64,000 nt of DNA from Clostridium sp. K13 (GTDB lineage Bacteria; Bacillota; Clostridia; Clostridiales; Clostridiaceae), in NCBI RefSeq assembly GCF_019734195.1, contig NZ_JAASHM010000003.1, positions 124,001 to 188,000 of the forward strand. Reading direction: 5' to 3'. The position numbers were made by a program, and so were the translations under genes. The notes under the pieces were generated by a model that worked only from the letters and a program-made list of their open reading frames with translations, searched no databases and was not told the origin of the DNA. Shown piece after piece: positions 29,001 through 39,799 of this stretch (positions within the stretch are counted from its first letter, which is position 1; each line of letters opens with the position of its first letter).

Positions 29001-29261
29001 TTAGTCTTCTAAAGTTTCGATTAATTTAGCGATTTCTTCAGCTGCTAAAGTTTCATCATCACCACTAGCTGTAACTGTGATGTTAGCTCCTTTAGTAACT
29101 CCTAATGATAAAACACCGATTAAGCTTTTAACATTAGCTTTCTTTCCGTTAAATTCAATGCTTACATCTGATTTGAAAGATGAAGCCTTTTTAACTAATA
29201 AAGTCGCTGGTCTTGCATGTAAACCAGTTCCATTGTTTACTATTACTTCTTTAGATACCAT
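29001..29261 (-). CDS. ptsH: Phosphocarrier protein HPr
   Basis: 86-residue PTS phosphocarrier. His15 in GTGLHARPA receives phosphate from enzyme I; Ser46 in ANVKSLIGVLSLG is the HPr-kinase site for catabolite control. Starts at ATG 29261; the upstream GTG at 29270 overlaps the GAGGTG ribosome site. ptsI is not adjacent, so it is monocistronic here, as often in clostridia. Confidence 0.95.
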   Translation of the reverse strand: MVSKEVIVNNGTGLHARPATLLVKKASSFKSDVSIEFNGKKANVKSLIGVLSLGVTKGANITVTASGDDETLAAEEIAKLIETLED

Positions 29262-29307
29262 TAAACACACCTCTTTACGTATAATATATTATATATCTAA
29301 CGATTAC

Positions 29308-29336
29308 ATTATATAACGTATTTCGAAGAATTTCAA
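29308..29336 (-). promoter_or_regulatory. ptsH promoter
   Basis: Minus-strand TTGAAA (29331-29336), 17-base spacer, TATAAT (29308-29313). Confidence 0.75.
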
Positions 29337-29401
29337 GACCAAAATGCTTTTTAATAAAAAAGTTAAGCATTTTTTTATTCTCGAATCATTTTCTTACATG
29401 T

Positions 29402-29662
29402 TTATCTAGGTTGAACTATTAGTTTTATAGCAGTTCTTTCCTCTCCATCAATTTCTATATCTGTAAAGGCAGGCACACATACTATGTCTCTTCCGCTTGG
29501 TGCTACAAAGCCCCTTGCAATTGCTATAGCCTTTACCGCTTGATTTATTGCACCTGCACCTACAGCTTGTATTTCTACAATATTTTTTTCTTTAATTATT
29601 GCTGCTAACGCACCTGCCACTGAATTTGGATTAGATTTTGTTGATACTTTTAATACTTCCAT
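29402..29662 (-). CDS. spoVS: Stage V sporulation protein S
   Basis: 86 residues, highly conserved Alba-like fold (EVLKVSTKSNPNSVAGALA, IQAVGAGAINQAVKAIAIAR, IVCVPAFTDIEIDGEERTA). Needed for progression at the late sporulation stage in Bacillus; the molecular role is unclear. Directly downstream of rny, the classical rny-spoVS order. AGGAGGT site. Confidence 0.95.
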   Translation of the reverse strand: MEVLKVSTKSNPNSVAGALAAIIKEKNIVEIQAVGAGAINQAVKAIAIARGFVAPSGRDIVCVPAFTDIEIDGEERTAIKLIVQPR

Positions 29663-29785
29663 TTGTATTTCTACCTCCTGATTTTAAAATCGTTTACATC
29701 TAATAACGTATAGTTACTTATATGATTATATATTCTACAAAATACTTAAATTTCCTTCTTTAATTTAAAAAAATTATAAAATAAA

Positions 29786-29825
29786 AAAAATACATTTTGT
29801 GTTAATACAAAATGTATTTTTATTT
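29786..29825 (-). terminator. rny terminator
   Basis: 15-bp stem 29786-29800 / 29807-29821 (AAAAATACATTTTGT). Confidence 0.85.
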
Positions 29826-29827
29826 AT

Positions 29828-31372
29828 TTATTTAGCAAAATCCACAGCTCTTATTTCTCTTATTACATTGATCTTAATTTGCCCTGGATACTCTAATTGT
29901 TCTTCAACACTTTTAGCTAAATTACGAGCTAACTCTATTGAACCAGCATCGTCTAATTGTTCTGGTTTAACCATAATTCTAATTTCTCTTCCAGCTTGAA
30001 TGGCATATGACTTATCTACGCCCTCATAAGAATTTGCAATTTCTTCAAGTTTCTCTAATCTCTTAATATAAGCTTCTAGCGTTTCTCTTCTTGCTCCTGG
30101 TCTTGCTGCTGATATTGCATCAGCTGCTTGAACTAAAACAGCTTCTAAAGACATCATTTCCACATCCCCATGGTGAGCTGCAATAGCATTTACCACTAAA
30201 GGTGATTCGTGATACTTTTTAGCAAAATCTCCTCCGATCAAAGCATGAGGACCTTCTTGCTCTTGATCTATTGCCTTACCAATGTCATGCAATAAACCTG
30301 CTCTTTTAGCTAAATTCACATCAAGACCTAGCTCTGAAGCCATAACGCTTGCTAAGTATGCAACTTCTATTGAATGTTTTAAAACATTTTGACCATAGCT
30401 AGTTCTATACTTTAATCTTCCTAAAAGTCTTATAATTTCAGGATGTAAACCATGTACTCCTGTTTCTAAAGTCGCTTGTTCGCCTTCTTCTTTAATATCA
30501 TTTTCAACATCTTTTTTGGCTCTTTCAACCATTTCTTCAATTCTAGCTGGATGTATTCTTCCATCTACAATTAATTTTTCAAGTGCTATTCTAGCTACTT
30601 CTCTTCTTATAGGATCAAAGCTAGATAAAATAACAGCTTCTGGAGTATCATCAATTATTAAATCTACTCCTGTTAATGTTTCGAGTGTTCTTATGTTTCT
30701 ACCTTCTCTTCCAATAATTCTGCCTTTCATTTCATCATTTGGCAATGCAACAACATGAACTGTTGATTCAGATACATGATCAGCTGCACATCTTTGAATC
30801 GCAGTAGTTATAATTTCTCTAGACTTTTTATCAGCCTCTTCTTTAGCTTTTGATTCAATTTCTTTAATCAATAAAGCCGCATCGTGAGAAACTTCTTTTC
30901 TAACTTCTCCTAGAAGAATCTCTTTCGCTTCTTCTGATGTTAAATTAGAAATTCTTTCTAATTCTTCTCTTCTTTTTACATATAACTGCTGAACGTTTTC
31001 TTCCATTTGATCAATTTCTTGCAATCTCTTATTGATAGTTTCTTCTTTCTTTTCTAAAAGATCACTCTTTTTGTCTAAAGATTCTTCTCTTTGAAGAATT
31101 CTTCTTTCAAGCCTTTGAATTTCATTTCTTCTCTCTCGAGAATCTCTGTCTAAATCATTTCTTAGTCTGTGAACCTCTTCTTTAGCCTCTAAAATAGCTT
31201 CTTTTTTAGTTGATTCAGCTTCTTTTTTAGCTTTTTCCACTAAATCATCTGCTTCTTTTTCTAAAAATAAAACTTTCTTTTGTGTGGCTTTTTGTATAGC
31301 TTTGTATACGATAAAACCGAATACTACTAATAATAAAATATCGACCAATATCATTGGTAATATATTATCCAA
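29828..31372 (-). CDS. rny: Ribonuclease Y
   Basis: 514-residue membrane-anchored endoribonuclease initiating mRNA decay. N-terminal membrane helix ([19 protein letters not shown]), then a long coiled coil (about residues 30-200), a KH domain with [15 protein letters not shown], and an HD domain with [10 protein letters not shown] and AHHGD. The start is TTG 31372 behind GAGGAGGTG. Order recA-rny-spoVS is as in other firmicutes, with a ymdB-type gene absent. Confidence 0.95.
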   Translation of the reverse strand: MDNILPMILVDILLLVVFGFIVYKAIQKATQKKVLFLEKEADDLVEKAKKEAESTKKEAILEAKEEVHRLRNDLDRDSRERRNEIQRLERRILQREESLDKKSDLLEKKEETINKRLQEIDQMEENVQQLYVKRREELERISNLTSEEAKEILLGEVRKEVSHDAALLIKEIESKAKEEADKKSREIITTAIQRCAADHVSESTVHVVALPNDEMKGRIIGREGRNIRTLETLTGVDLIIDDTPEAVILSSFDPIRREVARIALEKLIVDGRIHPARIEEMVERAKKDVENDIKEEGEQATLETGVHGLHPEIIRLLGRLKYRTSYGQNVLKHSIEVAYLASVMASELGLDVNLAKRAGLLHDIGKAIDQEQEGPHALIGGDFAKKYHESPLVVNAIAAHHGDVEMMSLEAVLVQAADAISAARPGARRETLEAYIKRLEKLEEIANSYEGVDKSYAIQAGREIRIMVKPEQLDDAGSIELARNLAKSVEEQLEYPGQIKINVIREIRAVDFAK

Positions 31373-31575
31373 ACTAACACCTCCTCGTAAAATCTCTATT
31401 TATATTTGAATAGAGAACGTCTAGGTGCCATATTATTCTCACTGTCCCTATGAATATGATAAACCAGTATTTGTTATTATTTTACCTTAAAAACAAAATT
31501 ATGTCAAGATTAGTTGATTGGTATATAGATATAAGAAATTATAGCTATATACTTCATTTTTAGTATTCCCTATTT

Positions 31576-31641
31576 AAATAAGTACTATTAAAGGACTATA
31601 TAATTAATGTTAATTATATAGTCCTTTATTAGTACTTATTT
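31576..31641 (-). terminator. recA terminator, long compound inverted repeat
   Basis: Inner 17-bp stem 31590-31606 / 31611-31627 (AAAGGACTATATAATTA) stacked on an outer 12-bp stem 31576-31587 / 31630-31641. The outer arm covers the recA stop codon. The rest of the gap 31373-31575 shows no gene. Confidence 0.7.
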
Positions 31642-32679
31642 ATTTTCTTTTTTATCTATTTTTTTGCTTTTATCTTCCATTAAAGGTAATTCATGCTTTG
31701 CTCTTATCTTATTTTCAATTTCTAATGCAACTTCTGGATTTTCTTTTAAATATTGTTTAGCATTTTCTCTACCTTGACCTAATCTTATATCACCATAAGA
31801 GAACCAAGCTCCGCTCTTTTGAACAATATTTTCTTTAACACCAACATCAACAATATTACCAGTTCTAGAAATCCCCTCGTTGTACATAATATCAAATTCA
31901 GCTTGCTTAAATGGAGGTGCAACTTTATTTTTCATTATCTTAACTCTTGTTCTGTTACCAACAATTTCATCACCTTGTTTTATTGAATCTATTCTTCTAA
32001 CATCCATTCTTACACTTGAATAGAACTTAAGAGCTCTACCACCAGTAGTTGTTTCTGGATTTCCAAACATAACTCCAACTTTTTCTCTTAATTGGTTTAT
32101 AAAGATAACTACACATTTAGATTTATTAATTGTACCTGTTAATTTTCTTAATGCTTGAGACATTAATCTAGCTTGTAAACCAACATGAGAATCTCCCATT
32201 TCACCTTCTATTTCAGCTCTTGGAACTAAAGCTGCAACTGAGTCAACTACAAGAACATCTATAGCTCCTGATCTAACTAGTGCCTCAGCAATCTCAAGAC
32301 CTTGTTCTCCTGTATCTGGTTGAGATACAATAAGACTTTCTGTATCTACTCCTAAATTTCTTGCATAGCTAGGATCTAATGCATGTTCAGCATCTACAAA
32401 AGCTACTGCTCCACCTAATTTTTGAGCTTCTGCAGCAATGTGTAATGCAACTGTTGTCTTACCTGAACTCTCTGGACCGTAAACTTCTATTATTCTTCCT
32501 CTAGGAACTCCACCAATTCCTAAAGCTATATCTAAATCAAGGCACCCAGTTGAAATTGAATCTATATTCAAAGTGCTGTGCTCACCTAATTTCATTATAG
32601 AACCTTTACCAAATTGCTTTTCAATTTGACTCATTGCATTCTCAATTGCTTTTAACTTATTTTCATCTATATTTGCCAT
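31636..32679 (-). CDS. recA: Recombinase RecA
   Basis: 347 residues; homologous recombination and SOS co-protease for LexA. Walker A GPESSGKT (residues 68-75), Walker [12 protein letters not shown], then the L2 loop [20 protein letters not shown]. The charged C-terminal tail ends in Lys/Asp repeats. Strong consensus promoter and perfect SOS box directly upstream. Confidence 0.98.
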   Translation of the reverse strand: MANIDENKLKAIENAMSQIEKQFGKGSIMKLGEHSTLNIDSISTGCLDLDIALGIGGVPRGRIIEVYGPESSGKTTVALHIAAEAQKLGGAVAFVDAEHALDPSYARNLGVDTESLIVSQPDTGEQGLEIAEALVRSGAIDVLVVDSVAALVPRAEIEGEMGDSHVGLQARLMSQALRKLTGTINKSKCVVIFINQLREKVGVMFGNPETTTGGRALKFYSSVRMDVRRIDSIKQGDEIVGNRTRVKIMKNKVAPPFKQAEFDIMYNEGISRTGNIVDVGVKENIVQKSGAWFSYGDIRLGQGRENAKQYLKENPEVALEIENKIRAKHELPLMEDKSKKIDKKENK

Positions 32680-32698
32680 AAAATAACCACCCTTTCAT

Positions 32699-32710
32699 GA
32701 ACATTTGTTC
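32699..32710. promoter_or_regulatory. SOS box of recA
   Basis: GAACATTTGTTC is a perfect GAAC-N4-GTTC, 20 bases upstream of the recA start and just downstream of the -10, positioned to block initiation. Confidence 0.85.
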
Positions 32711-32722
32711 TTCTATGAATAA

Positions 32723-32751
32723 ATTATAATTTATATTTAATTCATAGTCAA
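32723..32751 (-). promoter_or_regulatory. recA promoter
   Basis: Minus-strand TTGACT (32746-32751), 17-base spacer, TATAAT (32723-32728): nearly consensus. Confidence 0.9.
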
Positions 32752-32774
32752 CATTTATTATCTTTTTTTATATA

Positions 32775-32818
32775 TTAAAAGTTCCTACTATAAAATATAG
32801 AAGGAACCTTTTTTTAAA
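32775..32818 (-). terminator. pgsA terminator
   Basis: On the minus strand AAGGTTCCT pairs with AGGAACTTT (one G-U), extended by CTATA/TATAG after a mismatch. Confidence 0.6.
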
Positions 32819-32848
32819 ATTATATCCATTTACTCCGCTTTTAAACAT

Positions 32849-33436
32849 CTATTTCATAGAAATAGCATTTTTATTTTTTACAAAATAATCAATACCTGAA
32901 ATAATTGTTATTAAAACAGCTATAAACATCATAGTTTCTGGTACATAAGCAAAGAAACCACTTAAGAAGCTATTATTATTTACAAAATTAATTGCACTTA
33001 CAGAAGAATTAATATTTACTTTTATTAATAATAGTAATATTGCTATCATCTGTGTTACTGTTTTAATTTTTCCCCACCAGCTAGCTGCTATAACTATACC
33101 ATCTGAAGCAGCTAATGTTCTTAATCCAGATACCGCAAACTCTCTTGCAAGAATAACAACTACAGCCCAACCTGGTACTAAATTAAGTTCGACTAAAGAA
33201 ACCAATGCTGCTGTTACTAATAATTTATCTGCTAACGGATCCATAAATTTTCCGAAATTAGTTATTTGATTTCTACTTCTAGCTATATGACCATCTAATT
33301 GATCAGTTAATGATGCTATGATAAACACAACAGTAGCTATTATTGATCCATAAGGAATATCTTCTAGCGTTATAAAAATCAAAAAGACAGGAACTAAAAA
33401 TATTCTAATCATTGTCAATTTATTTGCTAAATTCAT
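32849..33436 (-). CDS. pgsA: CDP-diacylglycerol-glycerol-3-phosphate 3-phosphatidyltransferase
   Basis: 195-residue membrane enzyme making phosphatidylglycerol phosphate. The CDP-alcohol phosphotransferase motif is seen as [20 protein letters not shown] followed by MDPLADK. It starts 17 bases inside the end of rimO (ATG 33436 overlaps the rimO stop), with AGGT upstream, so the two are translationally coupled. Confidence 0.94.
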   Translation of the reverse strand: MNLANKLTMIRIFLVPVFLIFITLEDIPYGSIIATVVFIIASLTDQLDGHIARSRNQITNFGKFMDPLADKLLVTAALVSLVELNLVPGWAVVVILAREFAVSGLRTLAASDGIVIAASWWGKIKTVTQMIAILLLLIKVNINSSVSAINFVNNNSFLSGFFAYVPETMMFIAVLITIISGIDYFVKNKNAISMK

Positions 33437-34757
33437 CTAAAACCTCTCCTATTAAATCGTACTCCATAACATCATGAATCTTAACTTTTACTATATCACC
33501 TAAATTTAATGATTTTTCTTTTTTTATGTAAATAAGACCATCAATCTCAGGAGCCATTTCGTAGCTTCTTCCAGTGTAATATTCTCCATTATTTCCATCT
33601 ATAATAATATCATAAATATTTCCTATTTTCAATTGATTTTGTGCTTTAACAACTTTTCTTTGAAGGGCCATAAGCTTCTTTTGACGATTTATTTTAACCT
33701 TTTCATCAACTTGACCTTCCATTTTAGCTGCTGGAGTATCCTCTTCTTGAGAATAAGCAAAAACTCCAACATTTTCTAATTTATATTCTTCTAAGAACTT
33801 TTCTAATTCTTCAAAGTTTTCATCTGTTTCTCCTGGGAATCCAACAATTAAAGATGTTCTTAATGCTATCCCTGGAACTTTAGCTCTTAAAGTCTCTATT
33901 TTATTTATAATAGCTTCTTTATTAGTTCTTCTTCCCATTTGTTTTAAAACACTACTACTGATATGTTGAATTGGTAAATCTAAATATTTAACAACTTTTT
34001 TATTATTTGCTATTTCTTCAATTAATTCATCAGTAATTTCTTCAGGGTAACAATATAAAAGTCTTATCCATTCAACACCTTCAATTTTAGATATCTTAGA
34101 TACTAAATCATGAAGCATTCTTTTTCCATAAATATCAACACCATAATCAGTTAAATCTTGAGCAATTAAAATTATTTCCTTAACCCCATTATCCGCTAAC
34201 ATCTTTATTTCATCTAAAATATTTTTTTCTAATCTACTTCTAAACTTTCCTCTAATTTTAGGAATTATACAGTAAGTACAGAAATTATTACATCCTTCTG
34301 CAATTCTAACATAAGCTGTATGTTGTTTAGTTGTTAATAATCTAAGGCCTTCATTAATTCCCTCATCACTGTATGACGCAGATGAGATTCTTTTATGATC
34401 CTTTATAAAATCTAATATTAATTTATGCAATTTCATATAATCATTAACACCCATTAATATATCTATCTCTGGGATTAAATCTAATAATTCATCTCCATAT
34501 CTTTGAGTTAAGCATCCTGTAGCAATAAGCATCTTGCAGTTATGTTTATTTTTATATTCTGCCATCTCTAAAATTGTATCTATAGATTCTTGTTTTGCAC
34601 TTTCTATAAATCCACATGTATTAACAATAATTATGTCAGCTTTTTTTGCATCATTAGTTATCTCATAATGTTTGTTTATAGATCCTAATATTAATTCAGA
34701 ATCAACTCTATTTTTATCGCACCCTAAGCTAACCATTCCAACTTTATATTTTTCCAA
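33420..34757 (-). CDS. rimO: Ribosomal protein uS12 methylthiotransferase RimO
   Basis: 445-residue radical-SAM methylthiotransferase acting on an Asp of S12. [14 protein letters not shown] start typical of Rim[17 protein letters not shown], radical-[18 protein letters not shown] domain at the C-terminus. Paralogue of MiaB at 8.5 kb. Distinguished from MiaB by the GCDKN motif and the ribosomal-type signature. Confidence 0.95.
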   Translation of the reverse strand: MEKYKVGMVSLGCDKNRVDSELILGSINKHYEITNDAKKADIIIVNTCGFIESAKQESIDTILEMAEYKNKHNCKMLIATGCLTQRYGDELLDLIPEIDILMGVNDYMKLHKLILDFIKDHKRISSASYSDEGINEGLRLLTTKQHTAYVRIAEGCNNFCTYCIIPKIRGKFRSRLEKNILDEIKMLADNGVKEIILIAQDLTDYGVDIYGKRMLHDLVSKISKIEGVEWIRLLYCYPEEITDELIEEIANNKKVVKYLDLPIQHISSSVLKQMGRRTNKEAIINKIETLRAKVPGIALRTSLIVGFPGETDENFEELEKFLEEYKLENVGVFAYSQEEDTPAAKMEGQVDEKVKINRQKKLMALQRKVVKAQNQLKIGNIYDIIIDGNNGEYYTGRSYEMAPEIDGLIYIKKEKSLNLGDIVKVKIHDVMEYDLIGEVLDEFSK

Positions 34758-34830
34758 AATAATTTCCTCCTAAGTTCAAATAATAATATTTATTGTAATT
34801 TAACTACATTATATTTACAAGTATTTTATA

Positions 34831-37212
34831 CTATTGATTATCATACACATCTTCTTTTTCAATCAATACTTGTCTTGGTTTGCTTCCATCCTTCTCAGAA
34901 ATAACTCCACGCTCTTCCAATTCATCCATTATCCTGGATGCTCTATTAAATCCAACTCTCAACTTTCTTTGTATAAAGGATGTTGATGCTTGTTGATATT
35001 CAATAACTATTTTCATAGCCTCTTCTAATAACTCATCACCATCACTAGTTGTTACAGCTTCACTACTAACTTCATTATTTATATGATTTAATATATCTTC
35101 TGAATAATCCATATCTTCATCAGCCTGTTTTATAAATTCAACTACATTTTCTACCTCTTCTTCAGAGATAAACGCTCCTTGAACTCTAACTGGCTTATTT
35201 TCACCAATAGGATAATAAAGCATATCCCCTCTTCCTAGTAGTTTTTCTGCTCCAACTTGATCAAGTATAGTTCTTGAGTCTGTTCCAGAAGAAACAGCAA
35301 AGGAAACTCTTGATGGTATATTAGCCTTTATAACACCTGTTATTACATCTACTGATGGTCTTTGAGTAGCTATAATCAAATGCATACCTGCCGCTCTAGC
35401 CATCTGTGCTAATCTACAAATATAATCTTCCACATCATTTGGACATGCCATCATTAAATCTGCAAGCTCATCTACAATAACTACTATATAAGGTAACTTT
35501 TCTTGTATTTCACCTTTTTCAAATAAATTATTATAAGATCCTATATTTTTAACTTTCATTTGCGAGAATAAGTTGTATCTTTTATTCATCTCATTAACTG
35601 CCCAATTTAAAGCTCCAGCAGCTTTTTTAGGATCTGTTACTACAGGAATTAATAAATGTGGTATTCCATTATAAACACTTAACTCAACAACTTTTGGATC
35701 AACCATAAGAAGCTTAACTTGTTCAGGTGAATATTTATATAACAAACTTATTATAAGAGAGTTTATACAAACAGATTTTCCCGATCCCGTTGCCCCAGCT
35801 ATTAACATATGTGGCATTTTACTTAAATCACCAACAATACACTTTCCAGTGATATCTTTACCTAATGCAAAAGCTAAATTTTTATTAGTACTTGTAAATT
35901 CCTTAGAATCAAGAACTTCCCTTAAAAATACTGGAGATTGCTTCTTATTAGGCACTTCAATACCAATAGCTGCTTTCCCTGGAATTGGCGCTTCCATTCT
36001 AACTCCATCAGCTGCTAACCCTAAAGCAATATCATCTTGTAAATTTACTATTTTAGATACTTTAACTCCAGGACTTGGTTGTAATTCAAATCTTGTTACA
36101 GAAGGCCCTTTAGTAACTTGTACTACTTTAGCTTCAACCCCGAAATTAGAAAGAGTTTCTTCTAATTTATTTGCATTTTCAATTAAATCTTTTTTATCTT
36201 CATTTTTTAATTTAAGTTTAGAATTTACATTTAATAAATCCATAGTAGGAAATAAATAATCTTTTTTTACACTTTCACCTACTTGATTTATTGAATGTTC
36301 TATCTCTTTACTTAAAACTTCTTTATCTTCATGAGATAAATTTTTATTATGCTTCTTTAAATTATTTTTTTCATTTTCTACGAAATTCTCTTTACTATAC
36401 ACTTCAGTATTCTCTAAATTAAAATCTTGAAGAGGATTAGAATCTTGAAGCTCTGAATTTTTCATAAAGTCTAGTATTTGTATTTTATTGTTTATTCCCT
36501 TTATAAATTCTTCCTTTTCATTTGCAACATCCGGAACAACAACTTCAATAGTGTCATTACTAATAACTTTTTCTCTTTTCTTTTTAGGATTTACTTTCTT
36601 ATTTTCATTTTTCGAAAATCCAATGCCTATAAATGCAGTTATCATATTCTTAACCTTTATATAAATATCATATAAAGTTATATCCATTAACAATATCATA
36701 CCAATCAAAACTAAAGTGCTATACAATATATAGCTTCCTATATATCCAATAAGCTTTGATAACGGATATGTAATTAAAAAACCAAAAAATCCTCCATGAA
36801 GAGAATAATTATCTGAAAAATGCATTTTTTTAATCATTTCTAAAAAACCTTCATTATTATATGCAGATCCGCTCATAAACTGAATAGACATTGTACTGCA
36901 AAATAGCCAAATAACAATAGCTAATAAGGTAATACTAAAAAATCTTCTAGAATATTTTATTGTTCCCTTAGACCTTATTGTATCTATTCCGAAATAAATA
37001 AGATACACCGGTATAAGATATACCACTACCCCAAACATGTTATACATGGTTCTTCTAGATAATACAGATAAAATACCTGCTAAATCTGTATAAGTTGAAA
37101 ATGCTAATAATATTCCTATAGCTATATATAATACCGCTTTAACATCCCCCTTCTTTTCAATAGATTCACTACCTTTCTTTTTTGAATTTCTTTTTTTACT
37201 CCCTGTTCCCAT
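34831..37212 (-). CDS. ftsK: DNA translocase FtsK/SpoIIIE
   Basis: 793 residues. N-terminal region has about four membrane helices (residues about 25-180). A charged linker follows, then the motor with Walker [11 protein letters not shown] and Walker [13 protein letters not shown], and a C-terminal winged-helix gamma domain ([22 protein letters not shown]) that reads DNA polarity. Pumps chromosome through the division or sporulation septum. Starts at ATG 37212 behind GAGGTGAT. Followed 73 bases later by rimO. Confidence 0.95.
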   Translation of the reverse strand: MGTGSKKRNSKKKGSESIEKKGDVKAVLYIAIGILLAFSTYTDLAGILSVLSRRTMYNMFGVVVYLIPVYLIYFGIDTIRSKGTIKYSRRFFSITLLAIVIWLFCSTMSIQFMSGSAYNNEGFLEMIKKMHFSDNYSLHGGFFGFLITYPLSKLIGYIGSYILYSTLVLIGMILLMDITLYDIYIKVKNMITAFIGIGFSKNENKKVNPKKKREKVISNDTIEVVVPDVANEKEEFIKGINNKIQILDFMKNSELQDSNPLQDFNLENTEVYSKENFVENEKNNLKKHNKNLSHEDKEVLSKEIEHSINQVGESVKKDYLFPTMDLLNVNSKLKLKNEDKKDLIENANKLEETLSNFGVEAKVVQVTKGPSVTRFELQPSPGVKVSKIVNLQDDIALGLAADGVRMEAPIPGKAAIGIEVPNKKQSPVFLREVLDSKEFTSTNKNLAFALGKDITGKCIVGDLSKMPHMLIAGATGSGKSVCINSLIISLLYKYSPEQVKLLMVDPKVVELSVYNGIPHLLIPVVTDPKKAAGALNWAVNEMNKRYNLFSQMKVKNIGSYNNLFEKGEIQEKLPYIVVIVDELADLMMACPNDVEDYICRLAQMARAAGMHLIIATQRPSVDVITGVIKANIPSRVSFAVSSGTDSRTILDQVGAEKLLGRGDMLYYPIGENKPVRVQGAFISEEEVENVVEFIKQADEDMDYSEDILNHINNEVSSEAVTTSDGDELLEEAMKIVIEYQQASTSFIQRKLRVGFNRASRIMDELEERGVISEKDGSKPRQVLIEKEDVYDNQ

Positions 37213-37298
37213 CAAATCACCTCTATATTAAAAAAACATCATTTTTAGCAAATTTTATTATATTATAGCTTATAAATATTTTAAACACATTTCAACTA

Positions 37299-37332
37299 AA
37301 AAAGAAACTCCTTTACAGGAATTTCTTTTTCT
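37299..37332 (-). terminator. Terminator of the tepA-like gene
   Basis: 12-bp stem 37301-37312 / 37317-37328 with one G-U in the minus-strand RNA. Confidence 0.75.
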
Positions 37333-37338
37333 TTTATT

Positions 37339-38109
37339 TTATTTATTTTTTTCTTGTTTTTCTCTTATAAGCTCATCTAATTTATCCAAAGCATCTTTTA
37401 TGCCACCAACATTGTCTATTAAGCCACATTCAACAGCTTGTTGACCAATTAAAATTGTTCCCATATCATTTAGTAATTCATCTGATTTTAACATCATACG
37501 CTCTAACTCATCTCTATCTATTTTTGATGTTCTCACAATAAAATTATTTATACGTTCTTGCATTTTTTTAAAATAATGGAATGTTTGAGCAACACCGATA
37601 ACAAAACCATTCATTCTAACAGGATGAACTATCATTGTAGCTGACGGAGTAATAAATGAATAATCTGCAGAGGTTGCTAATGGAACCCCTATAGAATGGC
37701 CTCCTCCAATTACAATTGAAACTGTTGGTTTTGATAAAGAACATATCATTTCTGATATGGCTAAACCTGCCTCAACATCTCCACCTACGGTATTTAATAC
37801 AATTAGTATACCTTTTACCTTATCATTTTGCTCCATTGAAATTAATTGTGGTATTATATGTTCATACTTTGTAGCTTTAGTTTGAGGTGGTAAAACTACA
37901 TGACCTTCTATTTGACCTATTATCGGTAATATTTGAATACTTTGATCAGGACCAGTCATATTATTTGTTCCTAATTCCTTGATTTCAGAAACTTTCGCTT
38001 GTTCTTTTTTTAGTTTTTCTTCCTCATTATCTTCTTGTTTTTCTTCTTCAGTTACACTCATGCATTTTAATTGTTGGTCAATATCTTTTTCATAATTTTC
38101 ATTATTCAT
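37339..38109 (-). CDS. ClpP-family serine protease, TepA/YmfB-like
   Basis: 256 residues. About 60 charged residues precede a ClpP-fold domain (IGQIEGHVVLPPQTKATKYE, VLNTVGGDVEAGLAISEMI). The Ser region is VIGGGHSIGVPLATSADY, and a His follows in MIVHPVRMNGF. In Bacillus the TepA group is linked to protein translocation. It lies beside ftsK as in firmicute genomes. The N-terminal acidic/lysine extension is longer than usual. Confidence 0.82.
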   Translation of the reverse strand: MNNENYEKDIDQQLKCMSVTEEEKQEDNEEEKLKKEQAKVSEIKELGTNNMTGPDQSIQILPIIGQIEGHVVLPPQTKATKYEHIIPQLISMEQNDKVKGILIVLNTVGGDVEAGLAISEMICSLSKPTVSIVIGGGHSIGVPLATSADYSFITPSATMIVHPVRMNGFVIGVAQTFHYFKKMQERINNFIVRTSKIDRDELERMMLKSDELLNDMGTILIGQQAVECGLIDNVGGIKDALDKLDELIREKQEKNK

Positions 38110-38167
38110 AATTCTTTAGTTACCTCCATATAAATATTTATTTTTTTACTGTATTTTAAATATGATC

Positions 38168-38872
38168 TTACCCTCTAATATCCAAAACAACAGCATAAAG
38201 TATTTTTCCGTTTTTATAAGTTCCTTCAACTCCAACTACTATTTTCTTATCTAATTCTGGAACTCTTATAGTCCCTCTCTTCATTTCTAATTCTTTAATT
38301 TCATCACCCCATATATAAGCTCTAACTTTTATAGGCTCTTCACTAAATTCAAAGTTTATTACTTCTCCAGCTCTAACTTTCAAAGAAGGCTTTTTTAAAA
38401 GCAGTTGATAATCGTCGAAGTTAGTTTTGTCTAGCTCACTCTCAGTATTTTCATTTTCTATAACAAAATGATATGAGCATAAATATTTAGTTGAGTGCTT
38501 TCCCCTTAATCTTACTATTAAAGAAGGTATATACTCACTTTCTTTACTTTTTTTCTCCTTCTTATCATCCTTATTATTCTCATCCTTTTTTTCTACATTT
38601 TCAATTTCATTCTCTCCTAACTCTTCTCTCTTTTCTTGTTCTTTTTTTCTAATTTCCTCTAGCCTTTGTTGGTCTATTTGTCTCCTTTCCTCTTTTAATT
38701 CCTTTTTCAACTCTTCTAAAGTTTTATATGGCTCATTTTCTATATTTTCGTCCTGATCTGTACTTTTCTTTTCTTCTGTAACGTCAGTTGGTTCCGAATA
38801 TGCCATACCACAATTTAAAGCTATTAAAATAATTAAAATTAAGCTAAATAGAACTGTATTTTTTTTCATCAT
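38168..38872 (-). CDS. Secreted or membrane-anchored protein of unknown function
   Basis: 234 residues. N-terminal hydrophobic signal (NTVLFSLILIILIALNCGMAYS), possibly with a lipobox-like Cys. Residues about 30-115 are highly charged Glu/Lys/Arg-rich coiled coil. The last about 115 residues form a predicted beta-domain (YIPSLIVRLRGKHSTKY, VINFEFSEEPIKVRAYIWGD). No family recognised. Two possible ATG starts (38872, 38869) share one GAGGTG site. 58 bases upstream of tepA-like, so probably the same transcript. Confidence 0.65.
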   Translation of the reverse strand: MMKKNTVLFSLILIILIALNCGMAYSEPTDVTEEKKSTDQDENIENEPYKTLEELKKELKEERRQIDQQRLEEIRKKEQEKREELGENEIENVEKKDENNKDDKKEKKSKESEYIPSLIVRLRGKHSTKYLCSYHFVIENENTESELDKTNFDDYQLLLKKPSLKVRAGEVINFEFSEEPIKVRAYIWGDEIKELEMKRGTIRVPELDKKIVVGVEGTYKNGKILYAVVLDIRG

Positions 38873-38945
38873 ACAACACCTCTAGAGTTTCTTTCTAAAA
38901 TAGTTTTCCCCTAATATTACAAATAAATTTATTATAAATAAAAAA

Positions 38946-38979
38946 GTGCACCAAAAATTTGATACACTTTTTGGTACAC
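38946..38979 (-). terminator. Terminator of the Cys/Gly-rich protein gene
   Basis: 12-bp stem 38946-38957 / 38968-38979 with one G-U; minus-strand tail TTTTTTATTT. Confidence 0.8.
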
Positions 38980-38990
38980 TAAGCTATAAA

Positions 38991-39221
38991 TTACCAGCAA
39001 CCGCCACCGAAGAATAATAATAAAATTATCCACCAAGCCCAGCCGCCACAGCCACATCCTCCGTAGCCGCCCCAGCCGCCACAATTACCATAGCCGCCAT
39101 AGCCGCCACAACCTCCGTAACCGCCGCATCCGCAATTGTTATAATTGCAAGGAGTACAACAAGTACAACAACAATTATTTTGGCAGCAATTGTTTCTTCT
39201 GCAACAACACTTCTTTGACAT
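38991..39221 (-). CDS. Cys/Gly-rich small protein with C-terminal membrane segment
   Basis: 76 residues. The first 30 are packed with Cys and Asn (KKCCCRRNNCCQNNCCCTCC). The middle is Gly/Tyr/Cys/Trp repeats (GGYGGCGGYGGYGNCGGWGG). The end is hydrophobic (WAWWIILLLFFGGGCW). It resembles YjcZ-type sporulation proteins, with a Gly/Tyr run before a short C-terminal helix, though the Cys load is exceptional. Probably crosslinked in the spore envelope; this is inference. Start ATG 39221, because AGGAG sits directly before the upstream ATG 39230. Locally GC-rich for this window. Confidence 0.7.
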   Translation of the reverse strand: MSKKCCCRRNNCCQNNCCCTCCTPCNYNNCGCGGYGGCGGYGGYGNCGGWGGYGGCGCGGWAWWIILLLFFGGGCW

Positions 39222-39372
39222 GTTTCCCATCTCCTATCATTGGTACTTTAATATATAATATTCAACTTTACTTTTTTATGTTCACCAATCTGAATATATT
39301 CTTTATAATTAGACATGATTTATATTTTTTGTTATTATAATCATATATGGTAATCTAAGGAGTGATACAAGT

Positions 39373-39762
39373 ATGAATACCAATCGAAATAGACTTATAG
39401 CACCTAGAAATGTTGTTAATACAAAAATGCTATATTCATTTTATATATTAAAGGAATTATCAAAAGGAGAAGTTATATTCGGTAATAAGGTACTTGAAGC
39501 ATTTAAAGATGTATTTCAAAGTTCAAATTTACCATTTCCAGTATCCTCAAGTACAATTTACGAAACACTATATGATCTTGAAAGCAAAGGTTATGTCATA
39601 AGTAAATGGACAGGTGATGATTTCTTAAATAAAAGAAGCAAAAAAATCTATTCTATCACCGATGACGGTGTTTATTATTATAAGCATCACATAGCTGATT
39701 ATATAGATAATTTAAAAAGAACCAAAAACACTTTAGATTTGATGATTGAAATGTTGAAATAG
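39373..39762 (+). CDS. PadR family transcriptional regulator
   Basis: 129 residues. Winged helix with the PadR pattern: SFYILKELSKGEVIFGNKVLEAF, VSSSTIYETLYDLESKGYV, and RSKKIYSITDDGVYYYKHH. A C-terminal helix for dimerisation follows. No adjacent transporter or efflux gene shows its target. AAGGAG site; ends in a shared bidirectional terminator. Confidence 0.85.
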   Translation: MNTNRNRLIAPRNVVNTKMLYSFYILKELSKGEVIFGNKVLEAFKDVFQSSNLPFPVSSSTIYETLYDLESKGYVISKWTGDDFLNKRSKKIYSITDDGVYYYKHHIADYIDNLKRTKNTLDLMIEMLK

Positions 39763-39799
39763 AATAAAAGATGATGAGTATATTTCATCATCTTTTATT
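39763..39799. terminator. Bidirectional terminator after the PadR gene
   Basis: 15-bp stem 39763-39777 / 39785-39799 (AATAAAAGATGATGA). Confidence 0.85.

Noticed and set aside
29341-29373. AAAATGCTT / AAGCATTTT hairpin between ptsH and spoVS as a terminator
   Set aside because: On the minus strand, where both genes lie, no T-run follows the stem; it fits only a plus-strand transcript that has no gene.
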